From positions 1-6,453 of the forward strand of contig CAMLLU010000136.1 in NCBI GenBank assembly GCA_946480925.1: a stretch of 6,453 bases of DNA. The letters are read 5' to 3'. Source of the DNA: an uncultured Rivibacter sp. GTDB lineage: Bacteria > Pseudomonadota > Gammaproteobacteria > Burkholderiales > Burkholderiaceae. The notes under the pieces were generated by a model. The model was not told the origin of the DNA. It saw nothing but the letters and a program-made list of their open reading frames with translations, and ran no database searches. Made by a program: the position numbers and the translations under genes. This document shows positions 1-6,251 of this stretch, one piece after another (within the stretch, counting starts at the first letter, position 1; each line of letters starts with the position of its first letter).

Positions 1-1220
1 GGCGTCAGCAACAACGGGTAGTACGCCGACTCGTCGGATGCGAAGGACACCTGCAGGAGGATCTGCCCCAGGTTGTTGAGCACCATGCCTGCCGGATTGA
101 TGCGGACCGTTGCGCCAAACGAGTCCTGCAGGTAGGTGCCCAGATCGATGGCCTGGCCGTTCTCGTAGAAGAAGATGTGGCTGACGTGCTGGCCTCCTGG
201 CTCGCGCATCCATGACCATGCCAGCACCTGGCCGCGATCGTTGATGTGGATGGCGCTGCTTTGAGCGCTGTCGTCACCCCCCAGCAGCGGATGGAGGTCC
301 TGCATGCGACCGTCGCTGTACAGGTACGCATGGCCGAAGTCGTTCGACACGCGCGGATCGGGCGCTGAATCGCCCACGGCTTCGCCGCGTTCATTGAGAT
401 CCGATGAAAGAGTCCGCCCTCCGCCGAGCGTGCCCAGGTCCCTCATCACGCCGTTTTCCCACAGGAAGGCATGGCTCTCGAAAGGGGAGGTGTACGCATC
501 GCCCAGCACCTGGCCACGGTCGTTGTTGTCGGCCGCCGTGCTGTAGGAACCGCCCAGCGTGCCCAGATCGGTCATGACGCCGTGCTGGTACACGAAGGCA
601 TGTGTCGGCCCGAAGCTGTTGTCTGCGTCGCGCGGCAGGTTGCTGTGGCCGACGACCTGGCCGGCATTGTTGATGTTCATTCCCACGGTGTATTCGCCGC
701 CAAGGTGCCCCACGTCGATGTAGCGGCCATTGGGCTGGACGAGTGAGGTGTGGTAGGGCTGGTACAGGCCAGGAGGTGTCCGGTAGTTGAGGACCACCTG
801 GCCGGCATCGTTGAAGGCGCCCACGTGTGCACCGCTGTGTTGCGGCATTTCGTTGGGGGCCACCAGCGCGGTCCAGCTGCCATTGCGGTAGATGTAGGGG
901 CGTGGATCCCCATCGGAGCCGATACGTGTCCCGATGATTTCACCGCGGGCGTTCATTCGGCTGGCCAATGCCGGGTCACCGGGGCGGCCGAACAGCTCGA
1001 CGCGGCCATTGGTGTCGAAGAAAAAGCCCTGGTTCAAGCCACTGCCGGGCACGAGGTAGTTGCCCACCACACGGCCCGAATCATCGAGGTGGCCCGCATC
1101 GACCAGCCGACCCTCAGGCGCCCGTATGAACCGTGCGTCCCAGGCGAACTGCTGGGCATGCACACCACTTGCGGCACACAGGCCGCCCGTCAGCAGCAAC
1201 TTGCACAAGCTATGGCGCAT
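1..1220 (-). CDS. Secreted HAF-repeat protein (3' end outside window)
   Basis: The frame stays open from the ATG at 1220 to the left edge, giving 406 residues without a stop, so the C-terminus is missing. A Shine-Dalgarno AGGGAGG lies about 6 nt before the ATG. Residues 1-22 are a signal peptide (basic start, LLLTGGLC core, cleavage after GVHA). The rest is about eight irregular repeats of 35-50 residues. Each has a 'N-[DE]-x-G-[QE]-[VA]-[VL]-G' turn, an aromatic strand such as HAFLWENG or HAFVYQHG, and a 'DLGTLGG' close (residues 218-224 and 261-267; degenerate at 169-175 and 308-315). This matches the 'probable extracellular repeat, HAF family', whose biochemical function is unknown. The product is probably exported and folded as a beta-propeller-like repeat. 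A C-terminal anchor such as PEP-CTERM occurs in some relatives but would lie outside the window. The family call is firm; the role is not known. Confidence 0.88.
   Translation of the reverse strand, partial: MRHSLCKLLLTGGLCAASGVHAQQFAWDARFIRAPEGRLVDAGHLDDSGRVVGNYLVPGSGLNQGFFFDTNGRVELFGRPGDPALASRMNARGEIIGTRIGSDGDPRPYIYRNGSWTALVAPNEMPQHSGAHVGAFNDAGQVVLNYRTPPGLYQPYHTSLVQPNGRYIDVGHLGGEYTVGMNINNAGQVVGHSNLPRDADNSFGPTHAFVYQHGVMTDLGTLGGSYSTAADNNDRGQVLGDAYTSPFESHAFLWENGVMRDLGTLGGGRTLSSDLNERGEAVGDSAPDPRVSNDFGHAYLYSDGRMQDLHPLLGGDDSAQSSAIHINDRGQVLAWSWMREPGGQHVSHIFFYENGQAIDLGTYLQDSFGATVRINPAGMVLNNLGQILLQVSFASDESAYYPLLLT
421..602 (-). repeat. Tandem HAF repeat visible at DNA level (period 129 bp)
   Basis: The segments 421-473 and 550-602 align without gaps, 42 of 53 bases identical by my count, at a spacing of 129 bp (43 codons). 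On the minus strand both encode the stretch from 'HAF' through 'DLGTLGG' of two neighbouring HAF repeats. Other units of the same gene are recognisable only as protein. This is a within-gene duplication, not a mobile repeat. Confidence 0.75.
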
Positions 1221-1289
1221 GGCGGCCTCCCTGTTGCGATACCCATCGCGACACCATCGAACCACTGTAGGCGTCGAAACCAGGGATGT

Positions 1290-1313
1290 TGTAAGTTGCA
1301 ATGCCCTCTTACA
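1290..1313. promoter_or_regulatory. Inverted repeat between divergent genes, possible operator
   Basis: TGTAAG at 1290-1295 is matched by its exact reverse complement CTTACA at 1308-1313, with a 12-bp spacer that begins with the palindrome TTGCAA. It lies 70 bp upstream of the HAF gene start and 77 bp upstream of the DUF4124 gene start, inside their shared 170-bp divergent region. That is a suitable place for a regulator binding site serving both promoters. No clear -35/-10 pair was found to support it, and a 6-bp arm can arise by chance. Confidence 0.3.
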
Positions 1314-1390
1314 GGTTTGCCGAGGTCGATGCATGTGCCGGCCTTCGTGTACTGTGTGCAGGCACACCACCGCTGGAACCGCCGTCCCTC

Positions 1391-1867
1391 ATGTGCCTCG
1401 TCAGCTTGCGAACCGTTGCCCTCGTTTCGTCGGTCGCTCTGGCCGCGCCTGCCGCCTATGCCCAGGTCTACAAGTGGGTCGACGGGCAAGGGAAGGTCCA
1501 CTACGGTGACACCCCACCCGAAGGGCAGAAGAACAAGCCGAAGCCGCTCGAGCTGCTCGACGACCGGCCGACCGGTGCCCAGGCCAGCGAAGCTCAAGTG
1601 CGGTTGAAGCGGTATCAGGGCGAACTTCAGAAGAAGCCGCCCGCAGCCTCTGCCCCGGTGGCATCTCCGGCCACCGTCTTCAAGCCCGTAGAGCCTACGC
1701 GACCCGCCAGCTGCAGCGAGCAATGGCAGCAGTACGACGAGGCGTACGCCTGCTTCAACCCCTATCGCAACGCGAACGGTTCGGTGAAGGCCGAAGGGTT
1801 CAGGAACTGCCCTGAAGTGAAGGTTCCGGAATGCCCGAATCCAGGGGCGGTGGTTCCGTGGAACTGA
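1391..1867 (+). CDS. Secreted DUF4124 domain protein with four-Cys C-terminus
   Basis: This is a 158-residue exported protein of unknown function. Residues 1-24 form a signal peptide (MCLVSLR start, VALVSSVALAAP core, cleavage after AAYA). DUF4124 follows at about 25-60, shown by 'QVYKWVDGQGKVHYGDTPPEG', the usual signature of small periplasmic proteins in Beta- and Gammaproteobacteria. A short charged, possibly helical stretch (65-82) and a Pro/Ala linker (83-106) lead to a C-terminal module with C108, C121, C140 and C148, which could form two disulfides in the periplasm. The ATG at 1391 is chosen because it puts the signal peptide at the N-terminus. An in-frame ATG at 1301 would add 30 residues with no signal character. 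Neither start has a good Shine-Dalgarno site. The next gene begins 155 bp downstream, so it is probably transcribed alone. The domain call is secure; the partner and role are unknown. Confidence 0.85.
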   Translation: MCLVSLRTVALVSSVALAAPAAYAQVYKWVDGQGKVHYGDTPPEGQKNKPKPLELLDDRPTGAQASEAQVRLKRYQGELQKKPPAASAPVASPATVFKPVEPTRPASCSEQWQQYDEAYACFNPYRNANGSVKAEGFRNCPEVKVPECPNPGAVVPWN

Positions 1868-1870
1868 TTG

Positions 1871-1889
1871 CTCGCCCGCGTGGGGCGAG
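1871..1889 (+). terminator. GC hairpin after the DUF4124 gene, possible terminator
   Basis: CTCGCCC (1871-1877) and GGGCGAG (1883-1889) form a perfect 7-bp stem with a 5-nt loop, starting 4 nt after the TGA of the DUF4124 gene. Position and stability suit transcript end protection or termination. No T-run follows, so it is not a classical intrinsic terminator. Confidence 0.35.
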
Positions 1890-2022
1890 AGGGCCGCTCC
1901 CATGAGCGACGCTCTCGCTTGGTCAGCCCACCCAGCCTTGATGGGCATGCGTTCGAGGCCGTAAGAAACTTCGCCGGTCGGGGACTACCTGGGAAGAAAC
2001 AACGCCCAGCAGCCGACCACCC

Positions 2023-2583
2023 ATGCTTGATACACCTTCGACTTCCGGCCTCGGCGATCGCGGCCGCCAGGACGCGTTGTACCGGCAAACCGTGTGCCAA
2101 TACGGCCCCGACATCGCCCGCTTCGTCGCCGGCTATGAACGCGACGAGGCCCGGCGCCAGGAACTGCTGCAGGACGTCCACGTGGCGCTGTGGCAGAGCT
2201 TCGCGGGCTTCCGCGGGCAGTGCGGGCTGCGCACCTGGGTGTACCGCGTCGCCCACAACGTGGGCGCTTCCCACATAGAACGAGCCCGCAAGGTGGCAGA
2301 GCGCGGCTACCTCGGCCTCGACGATGCCGCAGCCGAAGCCGTCATCGGCGATGACACGGGCATCGCATCGGCAGAACGCCGCATCGACCTGCAGCGCATC
2401 TACGCGCTGATCCACCGCCTCAAGCCTGCGGACCGCGAGGTGATGCTGCTCTACCTGGAGGACCTCGACGCGGCTGCCATCGGCGAGGTCACCGGCCTGT
2501 CCGCCCGCAACGTCGCGACCAAAGTGCACCGCATCAAGGCGGTGCTCGCCCAGCAACTCCGCGTTCAGGAGCCCCAGCGATGA
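2023..2583 (+). CDS. ECF-type sigma-70 family RNA polymerase sigma factor
   Basis: This 186-residue protein has only regions 2 and 4 of sigma-70, the layout and size of extracytoplasmic-function sigma factors. Region 2 spans about 25-92: 'ELLQDVHVALWQSFAGFRG' for core binding and -10 recognition, then 'LRTWVYRVAHNVGASHIERARK', the typical region 2.3-2.4 helix. A short linker holds 'YLGLDD'. Region 4 spans about 125-180: 'IHRLKPADREVMLLYLEDL' followed by a helix-turn-helix (about 148-172, 'AAIGEVTGLSARNVATKVHRIK') that would read the -35 element. It directs RNA polymerase to a regulon that cannot be named from here. Its last bases overlap the next gene's start (ATGA), so the two are co-translated, and the partner is the likely regulator. 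The start at 2023 has only a weak Shine-Dalgarno site but gives the normal ECF length. Confidence 0.92.
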   Translation: MLDTPSTSGLGDRGRQDALYRQTVCQYGPDIARFVAGYERDEARRQELLQDVHVALWQSFAGFRGQCGLRTWVYRVAHNVGASHIERARKVAERGYLGLDDAAAEAVIGDDTGIASAERRIDLQRIYALIHRLKPADREVMLLYLEDLDAAAIGEVTGLSARNVATKVHRIKAVLAQQLRVQEPQR

Positions 2584-3194
2584 ATCGTCCCTACGACCCT
2601 CTGCAACCCCACGACCCCACGCCCGACGATGCGGACGACCTGAAGCGCCTGTGGCGCTCGCAGCCTGCACCGGCGGCCGACTTCACCATCGATGACGTGC
2701 GCCGCACTGCCAGTCGCTTTCAACGCACCGTCGCCCTCCGCAATGCCGGCGAATATCTCGGGTGCGGTCTTGTCGTGCTCATCTTCGCGTACTACGCGGT
2801 CACGCTCCCATACCCGCTGATGCGGGCGGGCAGCGTGCTCTTCGTCGTCGGTGCGCTCGTCGTCGCGTGGCAGATGCATGCCAGGGCATCGACCCAACCG
2901 AAGCCAGAGGACCGCGGCGAGCACGCCTGGATCGACTACCAGCGCCGCCAGCTCGAGCGGCAGCGCGACGCGCTGCGCTCGGTGGCCTTCTGGTACCTCG
3001 GTCCCTTTGTGCCGGGCACCGTCGTCTTCCGCTGGGGTATCGAGACCGAACTCGGCGCCGGCACGCCATTCGCTCAAGGGTTTGTCGCCAACCTTGCCAT
3101 CGCCGCCTTCTTCGTGGCCGTGATCCTCGTCAACCGTTTCGCCTCTCACAAACTGCAGCAGCGCATCGAGCGGCTGAACGAGGAGGCCCGCTGA
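2580..3194 (+). CDS. Four-helix membrane protein, probable anti-sigma partner
   Basis: A 204-residue membrane protein whose ATG overlaps the sigma stop codon by 4 bp; AGGAG (2567-2571) lies 8 nt upstream of the start. Residues 1-57 are soluble and presumably cytoplasmic. They include 'DDLKRLWRSQP' (19-29) and the helix 'FTIDDVRRTASRFQRTVALRNAGEYL' split around 35-60, a Trp-containing motif I associate with small membrane proteins encoded beside ECF sigma factors. Four hydrophobic segments follow: about 60-78, 83-99, 135-152 and 166-184. A charged loop (101-134, 'RRQLERQRDALR') separates the two pairs, and the tail 'KLQQRIERLNEEAR' may form a short coiled coil. There is no HxxxCxxC zinc motif, so it is not a ZAS-type anti-sigma factor. 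Gene overlap and topology support an inhibitory or sensing role for the sigma factor. That function is inferred, since I do not recognise a named domain. Confidence 0.85.
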   Translation: MNRPYDPLQPHDPTPDDADDLKRLWRSQPAPAADFTIDDVRRTASRFQRTVALRNAGEYLGCGLVVLIFAYYAVTLPYPLMRAGSVLFVVGALVVAWQMHARASTQPKPEDRGEHAWIDYQRRQLERQRDALRSVAFWYLGPFVPGTVVFRWGIETELGAGTPFAQGFVANLAIAAFFVAVILVNRFASHKLQQRIERLNEEAR

Positions 3195-3210
3195 GGTGGG
3201 CCGCCAGCTC

Positions 3211-4002
3211 TCAGCGCGAAGGCGTCAGCCCACCGCTGCACAGGGAGTCGGTGAACAGGGCCGGCAGCGTGCCTGGCGCCGGCAAGGCGAAGGGCATGCG
3301 CTTCGCGTCGGCCTGCATCGAAGCGACGACCTTGCCTTGGCTGCCCTCGACACGGATCTTCTTTTCGGTCGCGACCGCGCCGCGCTTGGTGCGACAGTCG
3401 ATGAGCCAGTTCGCTTCCGAAAGATCGACCTTTTCGCCGCTGGGCATCTCGGCCCCGCCCAGGTAGTACAGGCGAACGTGGGCCTTCAGGTACGGCCCCA
3501 GCGCCTCGATGCTGGCCGAGTCGAAGTAGAGGGCGTCGCGTTCGTTTTCGAGATAGTGGATCCAGTGCCGCTTGGGCGAGGTATCACCCAAGCCTTGCAA
3601 CTCGAGCTGGCACACCGAGATCACGAAGCGCTTCCAGTTGCCGGCTTGTGCCGTGGCAAAGGCCGGCGACTCAGAAGTGCCGGAGGCCATTTTTCTCAGG
3701 ACCTGTTGATTGGTGCCTACGAATCGCAGCTCCATCGTGGCCGACTCGTGCCGGTCGCAGTCCACAGCGGTCAGTGTTTCGACGTAAGCGTAGGTTTGCC
3801 CGTCCTCCAGGTGACCGGGCTCCGACAGAACGGCACGCGTCTCGATGGTGGCACGCGGGCTCCCCGGCTCGCGGTGATAGGAGGCTGCGTCGTACTGCAG
3901 CTTGCCTGCCTTGCCGATCGAGTAGTCGCGCCAATCCGCCGCCAAGGCCGCGGGGGTGAATGCCGCCCATATGAGCGTGTGCAAGAACGTCTTTGAATTC
4001 AT
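3211..4002 (-). CDS. Secreted protein with two tandem adhesin-E-like domains
   Basis: A 263-residue exported protein. AGGGAG lies 5 nt before the ATG at 4002. Residues 1-21 are a signal peptide (MNSK start, cleavage after AALA). The mature part is one domain present twice, at about 24-131 and 147-255. Each copy runs in the same order: W-x-x-Y (W24/Y27; W147/Y150), 'YDAAS' or 'YFDSAS', a beta strand, 'VDC' (80-82) or 'IDC' (201-203), a charged strand ending 'VLRKM' or 'VVASM', then a 'PAFATA' or 'PFALPA' turn and a closing Cys (C131; C255). The two Cys per copy (C82/C131 and C203/C255) could form one disulfide each. The pattern resembles the surface-adhesin protein E family (Adhesin_E), usually a single short domain; adhesion itself is not shown here. 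Its stop lies 16 bp from the end of the sigma-partner gene, with which it converges. Existence and export are firm; the family name is moderately supported. Confidence 0.85.
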   Translation of the reverse strand: MNSKTFLHTLIWAAFTPAALAADWRDYSIGKAGKLQYDAASYHREPGSPRATIETRAVLSEPGHLEDGQTYAYVETLTAVDCDRHESATMELRFVGTNQQVLRKMASGTSESPAFATAQAGNWKRFVISVCQLELQGLGDTSPKRHWIHYLENERDALYFDSASIEALGPYLKAHVRLYYLGGAEMPSGEKVDLSEANWLIDCRTKRGAVATEKKIRVEGSQGKVVASMQADAKRMPFALPAPGTLPALFTDSLCSGGLTPSR

Positions 4003-4187
4003 GACGACTCCCTGTTTGCCGGGCGCCAGTGTTGACCCGCCGGCAATGACCTACGCCGACAAGGGCCAACACGCCGTTGCGCGTCGCAGGGAGAGCAGTT
4101 TCGCGTGCAGCACCGGGGCCTGCAATTCGTCTTCCTCACAGACAGGCCATGCCGTTGCCACGACGTTTCGTCACTTCCGGTGGTGCT

Positions 4188-4214
4188 TCCACGAGTCGCC
4201 CTCCGTACAGTGGA
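4188..4214. promoter_or_regulatory. Small dyad upstream of the ABC gene, possible operator
   Basis: TCCAC at 4188-4192 and GTGGA at 4210-4214 form a dyad with a 17-bp spacer. The flanks GC at 4185-4186 and 4215-4216 extend it imperfectly, with one unpaired T. It ends 16 bp before the Shine-Dalgarno of the ABC ATPase gene, within the 242-bp divergent region shared with the adhesin-E-like gene. It could be a regulator site, since exporters of this ATPase type are often controlled by GntR proteins, but no such regulator gene is in the window. Chance is a real alternative. Confidence 0.2.
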
Positions 4215-4244
4215 GCCTTCAATAAACGACAGGGAGAAAAGTCG

Positions 4245-5001
4245 ATGGATCTCTTGATCGAGGCCCGCAGCCTGAGCGTGCGGCATGGGCACAAGACGGC
4301 GCTGGAGCGGATCGACCTCATGGTCCCCCCAGGGCGCATCGTGGGGCTGGTCGGGCACAACGGTGCGGGAAAGACCTCGCTGCTCAAGGCCCTGGTGGGC
4401 CTGTTGCCGGTGGAGGGCAGCTTGCAGGTCTTGGGATTGCACCCACACAGGCAGCGTGTGCGGCTGCTGGAATCGCTTTGCTACATCCCCGACGTGGCGA
4501 TCCTGCCGCGTTGGGCACGCGTGGAGCAGTTGATTGCGTTGATGACGGGGCTGCAGCCGCGTTTCTCGGCCGAGCGCGCACGCGAGCTGTTGCGCCGCAC
4601 CAGCGTCAGCCTCTCGCAACCGGTGGAGCGACTCTCGAAGGGAATGGTGGCGCAGGTGCATCTCGCGCTCATCGCCGCGATAGATGCCAGGCTCATGCTC
4701 CTGGACGAGCCCACTTTTGGGCCTCGACATGCCCTCGCGCAAGGCGTTCTATGCCATGTTGGCCGGCGAGTGGTGCGACGGCCAGCGCAGCGTCGTCGTG
4801 GCGACGCACGAGCTGGAGCAGATCGAGCCGGTGGCTTCCGACGTGGTGATCCTCAACGAAGGGCGCGTCACGCTCAGCACCCCGCTGTCGCAGGAGCCGC
4901 ACGAGCAGCACGCCGCAGGCACAAGACGCAAGCGCCCGACGCTGGCGGAGCTGTTTGCCGCGCTCACGCGCACGCCCGAAGTCCTGCCGTTGGGAGGCTG
5001 A
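4245..5001 (+). pseudogene. ABC exporter ATP-binding protein, frameshifted in D-loop
   Basis: AGGGAG (4231-4236) lies 8 nt before the ATG. The N-terminal frame shows Walker A 'GHNGAGKTS' (37-45), a Q-loop region 'CYIPDVAILPRW' with Asp in place of Gln, the signature 'LSKGM' (130-134) and Walker B 'LMLLDEP' (150-156). After 'DEPT' the frame turns to unrelated sequence and runs on to a TGA at 5235-5237. The +1 frame continues perfectly with 'LGLD', 'SVVVATHELEQIE' (H-loop) and a stop at 4999-5001. Removing one T from the TTTT run at 4715-4718 restores a 251-residue protein of normal length. The corrected protein is the nucleotide-binding subunit that hydrolyses ATP for the permease encoded next; 'LSKGM' and 'IPD' are typical of the YtrB/YhcG-like exporter branch. 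As written the product would lack its D- and H-loops and should not be functional. A sequencing error in the short T-run is a plausible alternative to a true mutation. Confidence 0.9.
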
Positions 5002-5004
5002 GCC

Positions 5005-5868
5005 ATGCACACCCGTTTTCAGACACTGATGCTGCGCGAGTGGATGCAGTACAGGGCAGGCTGGCTATGGCTGACGCTCGGCGGCGCGGCACTGACATTC
5101 GCCCTCGAGTTGCAACGCCCCTGGACCGCACAGCCCAACAGCCTCGTGCTGATGAGCACGTCGGGGGCGATCACGCTGACGGCGATGATCTTCTGGCTTG
5201 CCGTACCGGTGCAGGCGCTCGGGCTTGCCAGGCGTGACGAAAACGATCGGTCGGTCGAGTTCTGGATGACCTTGCCGGTGGGCCACTGGGCGAGTGTGGG
5301 TGCGATGCTGCTGATGCATCTGTTCCTGATGCCGCTGGCCGCGCTTGGCTCGGCCTACCTCTGCGGCACGGGCATCGGCCCGATCCTCGTGCTGGCCAAG
5401 CATGGTCCCGCAGCCCTGCTGGACGTTGCGTGGCTGCAAGCGAGCGCCGCCAACGCGGCGCTCTTCGCACGCATGGTGGTGAGCCTGCTGCTGGGAATCT
5501 TGTGGCTGATGCCCTTGGTGCTGGTCGCCATGGTGGCCAGTGCCTGGCTCAAGCGCTGGGGACTGCCTCTTCTTGCCGCGGCCTTGGCCGTCGCCCCCGT
5601 GCTCGGCGGCGGCCTCAGGGAACAGACCAGCCCCGTGATGAAGTTTCTCGGACGCCTGCTCATGCAGTCGCAGTCGCGCATCTCCGACGCAGGTTTGATC
5701 GAGGCGGGCAGTGGCGACCTGGCCACGTGGTGGATCACACCGCAGCAGGTGGCCTGGGAGACGTGGCGCGGGCTCGAAAGGCAGCCATGGAGCGTGCTGG
5801 GTCTGTGCCTTGTGGTGAGCGCCGCCTGCTACGCGTTGCTCGTCGCGCATCGGGGGCGCAAGCGCTGA
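5005..5868 (+). CDS. ABC-2 type exporter permease, six membrane helices
   Basis: A 287-residue integral membrane protein that starts 3 bp after the ATPase stop, with GGGAGG (4992-4997) 7 nt before its ATG, so the two genes form one operon. Hydrophobic segments lie at about 19-36, 54-74, 97-120, 155-178, 183-203 and 262-281, the six-helix layout of ABC-2 permeases. 'REWMQYR' (11-17) is a typical amphipathic N-terminal element. 'ARRDENDRSVEFWMTLPVG' (75-93) is the conserved loop between helices 2 and 3 that in this family touches the ATPase. A long loop (about 204-260) with 'WWITPQQVAWETW' precedes the last helix. The substrate cannot be deduced; relatives include drug, peptide and lipid exporters. 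The gene is intact although its ATPase gene carries a frameshift. Confidence 0.88.
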   Translation: MHTRFQTLMLREWMQYRAGWLWLTLGGAALTFALELQRPWTAQPNSLVLMSTSGAITLTAMIFWLAVPVQALGLARRDENDRSVEFWMTLPVGHWASVGAMLLMHLFLMPLAALGSAYLCGTGIGPILVLAKHGPAALLDVAWLQASAANAALFARMVVSLLLGILWLMPLVLVAMVASAWLKRWGLPLLAAALAVAPVLGGGLREQTSPVMKFLGRLLMQSQSRISDAGLIEAGSGDLATWWITPQQVAWETWRGLERQPWSVLGLCLVVSAACYALLVAHRGRKR

Positions 5869-5873
5869 GGGCA

Positions 5874-5891
5874 CGCATCGTCATCAATGCG
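5874..5891. other. Weak dyad between convergent gene ends
   Basis: CGCAT (5874-5878) and ATGCG (5887-5891) can pair around an 8-nt loop just after the permease stop, in the 110-bp gap before the convergent small gene. The stem is short and has no T-run, so a terminator role is only a possibility. Nothing else recognisable lies in this gap. Confidence 0.15.
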
Positions 5892-5978
5892 CTCCCTGGT
5901 GACGCCGTCATCCGTAAGGCGATTCAGAGCGGCGCGGCCCGACGTATCGACCGCCGCAATCGGAGTTCTTGTCGGTGG

Positions 5979-6251
5979 CTACTCGGAGGGCTGCGCGCCC
6001 GTAGCGACGGCGTCGCTCTCCAAATCCTGATGCTGCTCGAGCGCCTTGCAAGATGGGGCGCAGACCGCTTGGCTCTTGCCCAGCAGGCGTCTGTATTGCA
6101 GAGCCGCGACCGGCCGGTGCTTGCCACAGAGGTAGCAGGACTTTGACGCGGTGACGTGGGGGCCGGCTCGCCCGAATGGTGAGCCTGCCACCTTGGTGCG
6201 GTATCTCAGCCCGTCGTCGTTGAGGGAGTCCTTCTTTTCGTCTTTCGCCAT
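5979..6251 (-). CDS. Small hypothetical protein with CxxC...CxxxC zinc-ribbon look
   Basis: A 90-residue protein. After a charged, probably disordered N-terminus (MAKDEKKDSLNDDG) comes 'RYRTK', then a compact core with C39-x2-C42 ('CYLCGKHRP') and C64-x3-C68 ('VCAPSCKAL'), separated by 21 residues that include 'RRLLGK'. Four Cys in two knuckle-like pairs suggest one structural zinc ion and perhaps nucleic-acid or protein binding. The tail (72-90) is acidic and low in structure. There is no signal peptide or membrane segment, so it is probably cytoplasmic. Codons mostly end in C or G, in line with a real gene. The ATG at 6251 has only a poor Shine-Dalgarno site and no better in-frame start was seen. 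It converges on the ABC operon and has no visible operon partner. I do not recognise a named family. Confidence 0.65.
   Translation of the reverse strand: MAKDEKKDSLNDDGLRYRTKVAGSPFGRAGPHVTASKSCYLCGKHRPVAALQYRRLLGKSQAVCAPSCKALEQHQDLESDAVATGAQPSE

Noticed and set aside
1154..1220. Lipoprotein signal in the HAF protein (Cys at residues 6 and 15)
   Set aside because: The residues before the Cys (GGL-C) do not fit a lipobox, and a type I cleavage site after GVHA is present.
750..1607. 285-codon open frame on the plus strand
   Set aside because: It is antisense to the HAF-repeat gene and runs across the intergenic gap into another frame of the DUF4124 gene, with no domain character. High GC makes such shadow frames common.
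1964..2022. Self-regulated ECF promoter with GAAAC as -35 element before the sigma gene
   Set aside because: GAAAC occurs at about 1967-1971, but no convincing -10 element lies 15-17 bp downstream, so autoregulation is not supported.
1762..2670. 302-codon open frame on the minus strand over the sigma gene
   Set aside because: It opposes a clear ECF sigma factor and parts of its neighbours. Its translation has no recognisable fold, while the plus strand shows conserved sigma regions 2 and 4.
3196..3996. 266-codon open frame on the plus strand
   Set aside because: It mirrors almost exactly the secreted minus-strand gene, which has a signal peptide, a Shine-Dalgarno site and an internal domain duplication. 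The plus frame has none of these.
4713..4721. Programmed +1 ribosomal frameshift at ACT TTT GGG
   Set aside because: There is no stop or rare codon in the zero frame at the site and no nearby stimulatory structure or internal Shine-Dalgarno that I can see, and recoding in the D-loop of this family is not known to me. An extra T is simpler.
4077..5237. A single 386-codon gene for the ABC ATPase
   Set aside because: Its first 56 codons precede the real ATG and Shine-Dalgarno site, and its last 170 or so codons follow the frameshift and are out of frame with the conserved ATPase C-terminus.
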